Of a stretch of 64,000 nt of DNA, positions 10,311 through 21,977 are shown piece after piece; the first letter of the stretch is position 1, and each line of letters begins with the position of its first letter. Location: assembly GCA_963691705.1 (NCBI GenBank), contig OY829539.1, forward strand, positions 64,501-128,500, written 5' to 3'. A program made the position numbers and the translations under genes. This stretch comes from Viola odorata (lineage: Eukaryota > Streptophyta > Magnoliopsida > Malpighiales > Violaceae). A model generated the notes under the pieces. That model was not told where the DNA came from and made no database searches. It was given only the letters and a program-made list of their open reading frames with translations.

Positions 10311-11589
10311 CATAGTTATCAGAACCGGACCGAACAACGAACCGGAAATAAAAATTTTATGGTTCGACCGGGTTCGACCTGATTGTAGTTGTTGAACCGT
10401 TTTGAACCGTTCAATCTTAGATGATTGAACAGGATTGAACCGGCAGGGTCAATATCTGTAATGGGCCGACTCATGCCTGTAATGGGCTAGCCCATCACTG
10501 GCCCATTCTCTTCTCATTTTTTATTGGGCCACAACCCAACCCATTTCTTGCTTTCATTTTTCTTGGGTTGCAGCCCTACTCGTCTCTTCCCTTTTCTTTC
10601 TTTCCTTTCTCTCTCTTTTCTTTCCTTTTATTTCTTCTTTCTTTTATTTGGCTGAAGCCTCACGCTCCTCTCTCTCTTTCTTTTTTTTTTCTTTTTTTCT
10701 CTTTTTTTCTTTCTTCTTCCTCTCTTCTGCTTAGGGGTGTTATTCGGTTTTCCGAAACCGAAACCGGAAAACCGAATTTCACTATTCGATTTTCCGAACA
10801 CCTCTAAATGTTTCGGTTTCGGTTCGGTTTTCCGTTAGAACCGAATTTTAAAAAAAAATAAAAATAAAAAACGGAAATTAATTTAAAAAACATGAAAAAT
10901 AAGAAAAAACTGAGAATAAATTACTAATTATGATGAAACGACGTCGTTTTAGTAAACGAGAAATTCGGTTATTTCGGTTAACCGAAATTCTCGAAATCAA
11001 TATCCGAAACCGAACCGAACTTTATTTCGGTTTTTGGAAAACCGAAACCGAAATTTCGGAAACCGAAATTCCGAAACCGAATAGGCGAAATTCCGGTTTC
11101 GGAATTTCGGAAATCGGTTTTCCAAAAACCGATTAACAGCCCTACTTCTGCTCTTTCCTTCTTCCTTTCTTTCTCTTTTCTTTCCTCAACCGCACGCCGA
11201 CGATGGTTGGGGATGGAGTGAGGGCAGTTGGTGGCTACGGGTTTGGTGTTTAGCAGTGGTGATGGTGTGTGGAGATCGGGTGATGGGTTTGGTGTGAGGA
11301 GATCGGGTGATGATGTGAGGAGATTGGGTGGAGCGGTGATGTGGCTGGTTAATTTGGCAGTGAGGGTGATCCGGCCAAGTTTTCGAAGAAGAAAAACGAC
11401 GTCGTTTTGACGTTTGACTCATCGAACCAGCCGGGTTGATGTTGAACCGATCGGGTCGCTGATTGTGTAAAAACTGGCCGATTCGACCGGTTGAACCCGG
11501 TTCGTATATATATCCGGTTCGATAATTGAATCGAACTGAAAACTTAAAATTTCACGGTTGGACCGACCGGTCCGGTTCTGATAACACCG
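10311..11589. mobile_element. Non-autonomous hAT-like element with 8-bp target duplication
   Basis: The ends are CATAGTTATCAGAACCGGAC on the left and GTCCGGTTCTGATAACACCG on the right, an inverted pair, rich in CCGGTTCGA-type internal motifs. CTTCCAGT is repeated directly at 10303-10310 and 11590-11597. The flanking array unit rejoins perfectly if the element and one CTTCCAGT are removed. No transposase frame. A second element is nested inside it. Confidence 0.85.
10732..11144. mobile_element. Nested 413-bp hAT-type MITE with 8-bp target duplication
   Basis: It begins TAGGGGTGTTATTCGGTTTT and ends AAAACCGATTAACAGCCCTA, and the interior is a field of CGAAACCG and CGGTTTTCC motifs. The 8-bp repeat CTTCTGCT occurs at 10724-10731 and 11145-11152. 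It lies inside the outer hAT-like element and is therefore younger. Confidence 0.85.
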
Positions 11590-12000
11590 CTTCCAGTCCA
11601 TGAAACATCTCTCTTCCTTTTCTTTTTGCTATGATTTTGAAATAATGGTCACCTTACACCACCGCCTTCCTTCTGTCTCTTTCTATAAGAATAAAAGTAA
11701 CGAAACCCATAATCGTCCATTTTCTTTAATCATCAAAACTCATTACCATCGAATTAGGGTTTTGCTTTGTTTCAAACTTCCAGTCCATGAAGCATCTCTC
11801 TTCCTTCTTCTTTTGCTATGCTTATAAAATAACGGTCACATTACACTACCGGTTTCCTCTCTCTCTCTAAAAGAATGAGAATAACAAAACCCATAATCAT
11901 CTAAACCCATTACCGTCGAATTAGGGTTTTGTTTTGTTTCAAACATCCAGTCCATGAAGCATCTCTCTTCCTTCTCCTTGATTGCTACGGCGACGACAGG

Positions 12001-12440
12001 TAAACGCATGCTAGGGTTTCCACTTATAAACTATTTCAATTACTTGCCACTGATTGCGTCCTTGATATTGTGATTGAAATTGAAATTTTGTCCTTGTTTC
12101 TTGATTGATGTTGATTATAATTCGTGTGTCTGCCGATTTATTCCCTTAGAACCATTCGTCTCAAATGTTGATGCATTCATATTTTACTCTTTTTTTTTAC
12201 TACTACTACTTTTATTTGTTTCATAAGTCGTCTTTCTTTTCTCCCTTTTGCAATTTCAATAACGTTTTGGTTATATTTTTTATAGTATATCAATCGAACT
12301 CTATAGCATATCACCATTAAATCGATTATATGCCGAATTACCATGAATAAAGCCAACTGTTGAAGGAATACTTGATATGCAATTCACTGGTCCCAAGATC
12401 ATGCTACAGAGCTTGACAGATGACTCTTGTGACATTTTGT
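12001..12440 (+). other. Noncoding stretch after the leader array
   Basis: No gene is seen. It starts at the GTAAAC donor-like site after the last array copy and resembles plant intron DNA (T-rich, no long frame). Confidence 0.3.
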
Positions 12441-12890
12441 TATAAACTCTCTTCTTTTTCTTCTTTTCATATTACTTTTTTCTTCACTACTATGTTTCCT
12501 AAACCATATCTTCATTTTATTCCCTTTTCAATTACTTTTATTTTTCCAATTTTCTATCCATCATAGCTTCACTTCTCCACAAAATCGGACGGTGCAAACC
12601 TTGTAGAGGTAGTGAGGCAACGGAGAGGAAATGCTATGTTTTCAGTTATATTTTTATTATATATATATATACTTCCATTTTAAGTTCTCTCTTTGGTTTT
12701 TTTTTTATTATTATATGTTTTGTTTTTCAATTTTCTCTCCATCAATGCTTCCCTTCTCTACAAAACCAGACAGTGCAAACCTTGTGGAGATTATAAGGCG
12801 GCGGTGGAGAGGAAATGCTATGTTTTCAGTTTTGTTTTTAACGTGTGTGTATATATATTCCTATTCTTTCGTGTTGCTTTACTCTTCGCT
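12441..12890 (+). repeat. Two diverged copies of a 170-190 bp repeat; a third lies at 14340-14500
   Basis: Shared blocks are CTTCTCCACAAAA, GTGCAAACCTTG, GGAGAGGAAATGCTATGTT and TTCAGTT. Copies centre near 12600, 12790 and 14430. The foldback element at 12948-14308 separates the second and third, so the triplication is older than that insertion. Function unknown. Confidence 0.65.
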
Positions 12891-12947
12891 ACTATAAGTA
12901 CTCTCTTTGCTTTCTCCTCTCTCGTCTATTTTTATTAGTATATATTA

Positions 12948-14308
12948 TGGATAAAACAAATTTTGGCACCTGAATTGTTATTGTTTGACTCATTTGACAC
13001 CTCAATTTTTTTTTTGCTTTAAAAGGCACCTGAACTCTTTAGAAATGTCAAATTTGGTACTCCTCTCTCACACCGTTAGTCGCAACCGTTAACTAGTTGA
13101 CGTGGCATGACACGTCAGCTGTTGATACCACGTCAGCATATCTGACCCGAATCACGATAATACGAGTCAGTAAATGGGTCATTAATTCAGTTGGCGAACG
13201 ACGCGTCGTTCTTCTTTCCTTCTCATCTTTTGTCATTTTCTCTCTTTTATTTTCTTTCCTCCTTTTCTTCTATTTCCTCGACGTTCTTATGCTTTCTTTT
13301 ATTTTATTTTCTTTTTTATTTTCTTTTCTTTCCTGGTTTAATCAAATCCATTCCCAGTCCCATATCCATACATGAATAATTATTATATTTTTATTAATAA
13401 TTAATTAATTAATATTGAAAGTTAAAAGATTTAAAATTTAAATCTCTAAAAACAGATCCAGATCCAAACTAAACCAACAACGCCACCACAACCACCACCA
13501 CAACCACCACCCACGCCACCACCAACGCCACCACAACCAAACAAACACACAAATACCCAAATCACACCCTCGACCTCCCACTACCCAAACCCGATCAACA
13601 ACAAACGAAATAATCAAATCCAAATCATCCCTCATCAAACCAAATAATCAAACCCAAATCCAAGCACAGTCCCACACAGCCACAGCAAATCTCGAAATTC
13701 AATCGCCGAAGAAGGAGAGAAAATAAATAAAAGAGATTAGAGAAAAGAGAGAAAAATAAAATAAAGAGGAAATAAAAGAAAAAAGAAGGAAAAGAGATGG
13801 ATCTGGATCTGGTTTGAAAGAAAATGAAAAGAAGAGAATAAAAGAAAGAGTGGCTTCGGCCACAAACAAATGAGGAAGAAAAAATAGAAAAGTGAAGAGA
13901 AAGGAGAGTGAGGCAGAAAGGAAAGAAATAAAGAAAAATAAAGGAAAAAAGAGGAAAAGGTGAGAGTGAGATGTCGTGGTGAGGGAAGAAAAGGAGGAAA
14001 GAAAATAAAAGAAAGAAAAATGAAAAGAAAAGATGAAAAGGAAAGAAGAACGACGTGTCGTTCGCCAACCAAATTAATAACCCGTTTGACCGCGATTCGG
14101 GTCAGATATGCTGACATGGCATGCCACGGCATCAACAACTGATGTGTCATGCCACGTCAGCTAGTTAACGGTTGCGACTAACGGTTTGAGAGGGGAGTAC
14201 CAAATTTGACATTTCTAAAGAGTTCAGGTGCCTTTTAAAGCAAAAAAAAATAGAGGCGTCAACTGAGTCAAACAATAACAGTTCAGGTGCCAAAATTTAT
14301 TTTATCCC
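12948..14308. mobile_element. Foldback Mutator-like element with long inverted repeats and 9-bp target site
   Basis: The left arm 12948-13290 and right arm 13965-14308 are inverted copies. Matching blocks are GGATAAAA, TTTTGGCACCTGAA, TTGTTTGACTC, AAGGCACCTGAACTCTTTAG, CGCAACCGTTAACTAG and GAACGACG(C/T)GTCGTTC. Flanks are TATATATTA (12939-12947) and TATATATTC (14309-14317), an 8 of 9 match typical of MULE insertions. The centre holds a CCACCACAACC tract (13480-13560) and long polypyrimidine or polypurine stretches, with no credible protein. Confidence 0.8.
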
Positions 14309-17218
14309 TATATATTCCCTAAAGCACATCTTAATTTTATTCCCCTTTTTATCACTTTTGTTTTCCAATTTCTCTTTGTCAAAGCTTCACTTCTCCGCAA
14401 AACCAGACGACGCAAACCTTCTGGAGGTAATGAGGCGGTGGTAGAGAAGAATTGCTATGTTTTCAGTGTTATTTGTATGTATACTTTCATTCTTTATAAA
14501 ACTTTCTTCAATTTTGTGTTTTCTTATTCATTACTACTATCCATTTTTTTCCTTGACTTTTTTCCACTAATTCATTGCCAATTCATCTGCTTTTGCTCTC
14601 ACTTTCCAAAGTTGTTACTATTATTTTCATTTATTTGTTTCCTGACCTGTCTTGGTTCTATTTTTCTTATGCCATAATAACTCATAAAGCTTTGATTCTA
14701 TTATTGGATAACAACTATTTTCATTTCATGAATTGCCTTTTTCAATGGGAAACATCTCTTCTCCATAAAACCACACGATATTTGGGTATTCGTGGTAACC
14801 TGTATTCCTGGTATGAGATGATGAAGTAACGTGATGGTGAGGAGAGTGGTCTAAGCTGCGAAGACTGTTTGTTACTTTTTCCTTGTTCGTGTTTTGATTA
14901 TGTTCTTAAAGTATTGAATCAAGCTTTTCAGCATGTCGCTGTTGCTTACATCTTTTCGGGACCATCATGAATAACTAGCTTCTGAACCTTTCCCATGTTC
15001 TGATGTCACTGTGAGAGGAGGCTATCATTGAAGTAAGAAATTGGAAGAATGGTCTCCCTCCTTTTTCAGAGATTAGCCCAGTTTATTAGCTCCACAAATT
15101 CAGGTAAGGGTTGTCTTTAGATTAATTGCAGACTTCATCTAGAGGGCCATTACCTTCAAGTGACGTTTGTAATTTTTTTATTTGCTTATTGTTTCAAAGA
15201 AATATTCAGAGAGATGTAATTCTATTGCATACCAACTTGCTGCACTAGGAATCGTTTTGTTCAATAGGAAATCTATTGGTATTCATTATTTATTCATACC
15301 ATTTTTTAAAACAGTTTCTTTTGCTAAAGGTCTCTGTGTTATGTGTTTGGTTAGTTTTATGGATGTTATAGGGATATTTACGGAAAAATACACCCTGCAA
15401 CACTTTTTATCTAATAGTTTTGTGTTTCCTATAGATGGTATTTTCTGCTTTGACATTGGCACAGTCTGAAGCCATCTGGTATTTCCAACATATAGGAATT
15501 GCATCATCAAAATCTAAAGTCGCTCGAGTGGAGCCGTTAACATGTGTATGTCCAGTCCTCATATTATTCATTTGAATCTCAAATCATTTTGGAGTATATC
15601 TATGACTAATGATTTTTCCTACACAAACTGATGATATGTTTGGTCTTAGGATCCAAATGATCCAATTATTGGGTTCTTATTGGATGGAGTGGATCATCTA
15701 TGCTGCCTCGAACGCAAGTATATTGTACGTTAGAATGGATCGTCTAATCGTCTAAGCTGATGTAAGTGCCATTAATGCGCTAGCACAAAGGGCTTACACT
15801 TTGATTTCCTTAGTGGAATTTTCTGAGAAGTGTTATTGTACTTGGCAAGTGCCAAGCTTTTATGCACCGTAAATGTTGTCCACTGAGTCTTGGATTGACT
15901 GATTCATCAATTTTCCACATAATTGTAGCTATACGTGGATACGCATTATAGTACCTTTCTTCATGTGCTGGTCGAATTCTATTTTTGCTGGGAACTCTGG
16001 GAATGGTGGCTCTTTATCTTGACACTAGCTTGAAAGGGTTTTTCCAACAGATTGTTCAGCATCTAGAAAATATCCCAAAGCCACTAGGTAAAAATATTTC
16101 AGCCACCATGTGCGATCTCTTTAAGAATTCTTCTAAACCATGAGTTTCAGTTATATGTTTTCTTGGTTTGAAAATGACACCGAATTTTGATCTACTACTG
16201 CTGACTCATTTGAGATTGAAACACCTTCGACGTTGGAAGTGTTCTGCAATAAAATTAGCTAACTACACTTTTATTTTGTGAGAGCCATTGGAATGATATA
16301 GTGAAGGGGGTTTGAATGAAAAAATCATACAGGGATTACACTCTTGATCCGACTTAAATGGCTTATTGTTGATACCTTGTTTATTGTTTCACCATTATTA
16401 TCACACTTTTCAGAATCGGACTCTTGGTTACAACTAATATGTCATTGTTGAGCTGGATTTTCGTAAGGACTGGTTGTCAATATTAATGATTGTCACATCC
16501 GCAAGGTCATCAATAAACGTAAGACATACCATCTCCACTGGAAAGGAAGGCTTGTTGTCAGAAGGAAATACTGCATACAAATGGTCCAGGTATCCTGGCT
16601 TTTATGTGGTTTTGTGCCTAATGCTTATTTATACTTTCACATAGTTCAGCCCACATGAGAACTAAATGGTGCAAGCATGTCCATGCATCAAGTGAACTTG
16701 TTTGATTGAGTGTACCTAGTCGGGTTATCATCTGCCATTTTTGCCCACTTTTTCTTTAAATAGAAAGCACATATATTTTTGATAATTCTCTCCAAAACTT
16801 CAAATCTCTGTCTCAGGGTAGGTAAAATTTCTTCCGCGAACTTCTGATTTTAGTTTCACGGGGAAATGGAAACAATTTTGCTAATTTATTGATGAATGTG
16901 ATTGTGCTGCACTATTTTGTGCCGTTTTGTAGCGCGTTTAGGGTTTCTATTGAGCTAGAACTGTGCAAGTAGGTGTTCTCTTAGTAAGGTGATGTTTGTT
17001 AATTGTGTTAATTTCTTTTGGTCTGTGTATAATAATAATGTAGTAAGTATGGCAGTGTTTACGCATTTAATCTAGGTAAATGTGTGTGTATGTATATGAT
17101 ACACTTCATTTCTCAAAATGCTATAACATCTTGCAAGTAGCCATCATTTCATTTGAAGTTTTGGAAATTCTATGCAGGGGTTAAAGGCTGATAACGTTTA
17201 TGCATTGTGGAAATTATA
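14309..17218 (+). other. 2.9 kb without recognised gene, upstream of the FRS11-like pseudogene
   Basis: Only the third copy of the 170-bp repeat (14340-14500) is recognisable. No exon, transposon end or RNA gene could be supported. A CAG at 17176-17178 just before GGGTTAAAGG could be the acceptor of a leader intron of the pseudogene that follows, so part of this stretch may once have been its promoter and leader. Confidence 0.35.
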
Positions 17219-19130
17219 ATGTCCAAGTTAGTAGCTGCACTGAAAGAAACTTCTGGCAGTGGCATGGGTTCATGTCAGGATGAATTCAGGATAGTGGAGG
17301 AATTGCCAGAGGACACTATTTTGTCACATTAATCTCGTTCCATTCATTGGACAGAGGTTTGTTTCCCAAGACGCTTCATGTGAGATTTATTGCAACTTTG
17401 TGAAGCAATGTGGGTTTTCAATCTAACGCTATAGGACTCGAGGTAAAGATGGTGTCGGTAGGGGGACCACAAGGAGGGATTTCACTTGCCACTGGGGTGG
17501 GTATTCACAGATGACAAGTTCAGATGATGGAAAGATGCAAAGGAATCGAAAATCATCTCATGTGGGTGCTAAGCTTATATGCCGATTGTTAAAAAAAGGT
17601 TGATTTTGATGTTCCAGATTCACGAGCTTTGGAAATCAAATGAGGTGCATCTGATTCCTGCTTTTTGCACAATGTCAGCCGATGAAAATAGTTGGATTTG
17701 CATGTATGCAGAAGCTGGGATGTTTCTGAGACAAATATTGAGGTTAATGGAGCTTGAGAAGGGTGTTAGCTGGGGTGTTTACCATTCACAAAGATAGATG
17801 CGGGAAACCTGTTGTAGTCCTGTAGAAATGTTAGTCAAGATAGTGACGATATTGACCTTGAAATGTGCAAACAAAAGAAAGTTAAAGATCCCAACTTCAA
17901 GTGCAATTTCTAGATTGATGCAAATAATAGGTTAGAGCATATTGCTTGGTCATGAGTCATCCTTTCAGGGATACCATAATATTTGACACTACCCAGCGCT
18001 TGGATGCTTATGACAATGATTCTAGGGATTTGGCTTAGGGTAGACAGTCATGGAGCCAATTGTTTCTTTGGTTGCGTGCTTCTGTAGGATGAAAATGTGC
18101 AGTCTTTTTCCCGGGGGTTGAAGGTGGGTAGTTGTATGTCAGTTTTTATCCGAGTCAATTAAAAGTCTAATACCCTCCCACTCAGGCATAGGTTCTAAGG
18201 ATTTGGCGGAGATTTAACTAAGTAAGTGCTGGAGGGGATTTTGCATCAGAGCTAGGCATATGCGTGTGCCTTTTGTTATTTTAGCAATGCACCCCCAACA
18301 ATGTTTATCTCTGTTGTTTAGTTCTAACATTTCTTTGTTGTTATCTACTTAAATATGAATAGCAAACATTCTATGAGTTCATGGATGGAAAAGCTCCAGC
18401 AACATGTGGATTAAGGAAGCTATTGCTGCTGAAATGCCAAGGACTAAGCATGCCTTTTACATATGGCATATCCTTGCGAAGTTCTCTTATTAGTTTTCTA
18501 CACTGTTTGCATTGCAATATGACCCTTGGAAAGCTGAATTCCACCGGCTGTATAATCTACACTCAGAGGAGGATTTTGAAATGACATGGAGAGAGATGGT
18601 TGATATGTATGGACTAAAACAAGCACGTCATCAGTTTATATGCATTATGCACACTTTTGAGCTCTACCCTATCTGAGATGTTGTTACTTTGTGGGATTGG
18701 GTAGTACATTCCATCCAGTGTCCATAAAGGCTTTCATCCAGTGAGTTCTAAGTATTTAAAACTTTGATAACTTCGTAGAGTAGGTAGGAGATTGTTGCCT
18801 CTATCCTCTTATATTCCTTGCTTCTTCTGTTGAATTTAGAGAAATAGAACCAAAACAGAAGATGCATAGGAAGGTTCATTAAGTCTCACTTAAAATAGGT
18901 TCTCCAATTGAGTCTCGTGCTTCAACTGTTCTTATACCATAGCCTTTGGAAAATTACAGGAAGAGCTAGTATTGGCTGCATAACATGACAATATACATCA
19001 TTGATGGTAGATGAAACTTATTTTATTGTGAGAGACCATAAAGACATGGATGGAGGGTGCAAAGTGCTCTGGATTCCCCGTATGATGGATTTATTGGCTA
19101 CTCCTGCCTTTTCTTTGAGTTTCAGTATCT
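17219..19130 (+). pseudogene. FRS11: FAR1-related sequence 11 (FRS11)-like pseudogene
   Basis: FAR1/FRS proteins are nuclear DNA-binding factors descended from Mutator-like transposases. From the ATG at 17219 the sequence reads a short N-terminus, then, in shifted frames, LVPFIGQRFVSQDAS, KQCGFSI, RTRGKDGVGRGTTRRDFTCH (the FAR1 zinc-binding region), SSDDGK, LMELEKGV, the MULE transposase-like part with RTKHAFYIWHILAKF and YDPWKAEFHRLYNLHSEEDF, IGSPIESRAS and DMDGGCKVLWIP before the SWIM region. There are many stops (for example after DTILSH near 17330, after CGFSI and in the FDVP segment) and frameshifts. It is colinear over about 1.9 kb but dead. The 3' end is followed by 350 bp of AT-rich DNA and then the retroelement fragment. 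Confidence 0.85.
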
Positions 19131-19477
19131 AACTTAAAAATCAATGAACTATTTTAGTGGGTGAAATCTATTTGCTAGTTCCTAGATCCTAAGCAGATAA
19201 TTAAAAGGGATGAAATAAACAAGATAGTTCTAAATGCATACATTTATTGGCAATTTAGTGGTGAAATCATGCATTTGAAGGTTTCATAAAATAATTCTGG
19301 TTTGTTCTATGCCAAACAACTTTAAGTCTAATGTGCTTGCCCTGTTTGAAATATAATTTTAGCTGTGAAGAAAACTACTAGAAAAGTAACTGACTTCCAT
19401 TTGTATTTGTTCTTCAATTAAGCAATGTAGGTAGTTAACTAGGTTTCTGTTTTGAACAGATTTCATCTTGTAGCAAA
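19131..19477. other. AT-rich spacer
   Basis: Nothing recognisable. It lies between the decayed end of the FRS11-like sequence and the retroelement fragment. Confidence 0.4.
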
Positions 19478-19640
19478 GCTTATTTTTCTTGGATCAACTT
19501 TGTGAGATCTCACCATACCTCCCAAGAAGCTCCCTCGAACCCATGTTCCTTATGCAATTCTGCGGTCAATCTAGAGAGAGCTACGCTGTCTTCATAGGTT
19601 GGAAGCCTGTAAAGAGCCATTGCAGTTGTGTGTGAATCGG
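19478..19640 (-). pseudogene. Unrecognised protein tail fused to retroelement protease
   Basis: After the Tat-type protease reading (KPIIGVD), the minus-strand frame changes character near 19640. It continues as SHTTAMALYRLPTYEDS, LTAELHKEHGFEGASWEVW, a TGA at about 19510-19512, then DLTKLIQEK and TAA. This does not resemble what follows the protease in Tat elements. The even, helix-like composition and natural-looking end suggest the last exon of a host gene joined or captured here. The parent gene was not recognised, and chance retroelement sequence remains possible. Confidence 0.4.
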
Positions 19641-21889
19641 TGAGACAGTCCACTCCAATTATTGGTTTCTTGCAAGGCGTCACCTCGCTATCGGGGCGCT
19701 TCATAAGATTGTAGGCTTCCAGCGAAAATAAGTTTACAGCACTCCCGTTGTGCACGAGAGTTCTTCTAACTCCGTGATTAGCGATAATAGGTGTGACCAC
19801 TAAGGCATCGTTATGAGGATAAATGACACCTTTTTTGTCCTCTTCGGAGAAAGACAACACCATTCTGTCTAAGGCGCTTATCGCTTCACTTTTTATTACC
19901 GTGCCCTCCCGCTTCCGCTTCTCTCCTACCGTGGGCGTCAACTGCGCTGGTTCATCTAGGTAGAGGGCACCTCCGGCAATGATGTTGATGATGGGGACAT
20001 CGTCCTCATCTGCCATGAGTGTCTCCCTACCTCTCCCAGCAGGAGTAGTGTTATTCCTTGGAGCACGGGGAGGCGCTTGTCTGTTATCAGCAGCTATATC
20101 CGTAGGATTATTCCTGGCTTCATCTCTTGTCTTAGTGGCGAATTCTCCGAGATAACCTTCCTCTACTAGGCGCTCTATCGCCAACTTCAACTCTCTGCAT
20201 ACTTCTGTAGAGTGTCCTTTAGCTTTGTGAAACTTACAAAAATGATTTTCTCTTCCTCCCATGGCTACCCCAGGCTTAACGGGGGCTGGGTAACGAATGG
20301 GTAGATTCCGCTGTTCCACAATCGCTAATATCTCCGCTCTTGGCAAAATGAGGGAAGGGAGGTCCGGATCGTAAATTCGGCATTTGGGAGGATCCCCTTG
20401 CCGCCGAGTAGGGGAGTTGCCAGATTTTCCCTTCGAGGAGTTGCCTCTTCGCCGATTGGAGGCCTTAGGAATGTGATCTTTCCGCTGTGCATACTCGTCA
20501 ATGAAGCGTCCCTCTGAAGTTGTGGTGGTAGGAACGTTAGGTATCTGCGGTGTGTCTTGCAGCACGTTTCGGGTTCTATCCCTATTTTCCTCTTCTTCCA
20601 TTCTTGGGTAATTATGGGCTTTCGGTCTTAACGCATCCAAAGTCGCTGGGGGGTCCACCATCAGCGTGTCTCTTAGTTTCCCATAACGGCAGTTCTGCTT
20701 CAAGGCTTCTATTGTGAAATCGACGATAACGCCCGAAATTAACGACATCTCCAAGTCAAAATGACTAAGGAAATCCTTCAAAGATTCCTGAGGCTTTCGA
20801 TGTATATGGAATAAGGCCGCGACAGATTTTCTAATGGGGACCACGTGCTGAATCGACTTCGAAACTTAGATTCCAGCTGCGAAAAACTGTCAATGGATCC
20901 GCCGAGGAGACCTTCAAACTAGAGGCGCGCGACCCCTGACAGCGTCATGACAAATATCTGGCACAAAGCTGCATCGCTGTGGGTCTGAGATTGTACGAAA
21001 TCCTTCACCTTGTTAAGGTGGGAAATGGGATCTTTGGTACCGTCATAGGATTCTGTAGGAAGTTTCACATGTCGACTGACCCTGTGACGCCATATACGCT
21101 GACTGAATGGGTGACCTGAAGTGTCATCGAGGATTTCACGTGTATGGCGAGGGGGTGATGCTTTCAAATGATGCCTCCGATTCCGTGGATCTAGAGTATA
21201 ATGTCGCCGTAGAGACTGGCTACGACTCCTAGGCGAGCGGGTTCGATGTCTTCTACTGCTGGATCTCTCACTGCGTTCAGGAGATACATTTCTATCCGCT
21301 TCTTCCCCTCGACCGTCCCAACGATCTCTGTACTCGTCGAACCGTCTTTCCACTTGGGGAACGGGAACGGGAACTTGCAACGCGTGCGGCACATAAGGCT
21401 ATACTCGCCTCTCAATGAGCTGCACAAGGCTGATTGGTGTGTCTGTTGTGGGCAAGGTCAACGGAATACTCTCGCGGTGTAGAGGAGATAAAGGTCGTTC
21501 AGTGATAATGGACGACGTAAAAATAGCTTGAGATGGAATGCTAGATCCGGACGCACCAGGCGTGATTCTCGCAGCAAGCTCGGTCAAGTAATCCAACCGA
21601 GAGCGAAGAGCAGATATCTCACTTACAAGGGGGTTGTTTACACTATCCAACATAAATCCCCTTGGAGGAGGAGTGGAGAAACTAGGTCCCACCATCTGGG
21701 GGATAAAGATATGTTCGTCTGAGAAGAAAGCGTTCCTCTGATAGGTCTGAAAGAGAGGTCCGAAGGTTCTGAAGTAATCTCCGGCATCGTAGTGGAGTCG
21801 CCAGTAGTCGCGAAAGGAAAAAACTGTCTACGGATCATAAAGGGAATGTTAGAGGATGGAGGTCGGGTGGACTCTGAATTGGAAGCCAT
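19641..21889 (-). pseudogene. Truncated Tat-type Ty3/gypsy gag and protease
   Basis: Starting at the ATG 21889 (MASNSESTRPP), the minus strand shows a gag leader, the capsid domain (SQRIWRHRVSRHVKLPTESY, DPISHLNKVKDFVQ, ALCQIFVMTLSGVARL, IEALKQNCRYGKL), a variant zinc knuckle (CKFHKAKGHSTEVC) and a retropepsin-like segment LVHNGSAVNLFSLEAYNLM. Defects are frameshifts in the leader, a TAG after GVARL (the family has Trp) and His in place of the catalytic Asp of D(N)GS. Reverse transcriptase, integrase and the 3' LTR are absent. Same lineage as the large element at 48512-60852, but only moderately similar. Confidence 0.8.
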
Positions 21890-21977
21890 GGTTGATCCGA
21901 TCTTCCAGGGAAGATGGAGCTTGGCTATCAAGGACACTTCACTTAACGAACCAAGGCTCTTAACAAAAGCACCACTT

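Larger units (their letters stand above)
9765..12000 (+). repeat. Tandem array of an approximately 185-bp unit (about six copies)
   Basis: Each unit contains CTTACACCACCG, TCTCTCTATAAGAATAAG, AACGAAACCCATAATCGTCC, ATTAGGGTTTCGCTTTGT and CTTCCAGTCCATGAAGCATC. Copies begin near 9769, 9922, 10112, 10300, 11590, 11779 and 11949, the last one partial. Two halves of one copy are separated by the hAT-like insertion at 10311-11589. The unit looks like a plant promoter and 5' leader (TATAAG followed by TC-rich DNA and AGGGTTTCG). The last copy opens a short ATG frame at 11956 that ends at a good donor (ACAG then GTAAAC), but no following exon was recognised. Confidence 0.75.

Noticed and set aside
13191..14150. 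Several open frames rich in Phe, Ser and Leu in the foldback element
   Set aside because: They are translations of polypyrimidine tracts in the inverted-repeat arms, without any conserved motif.
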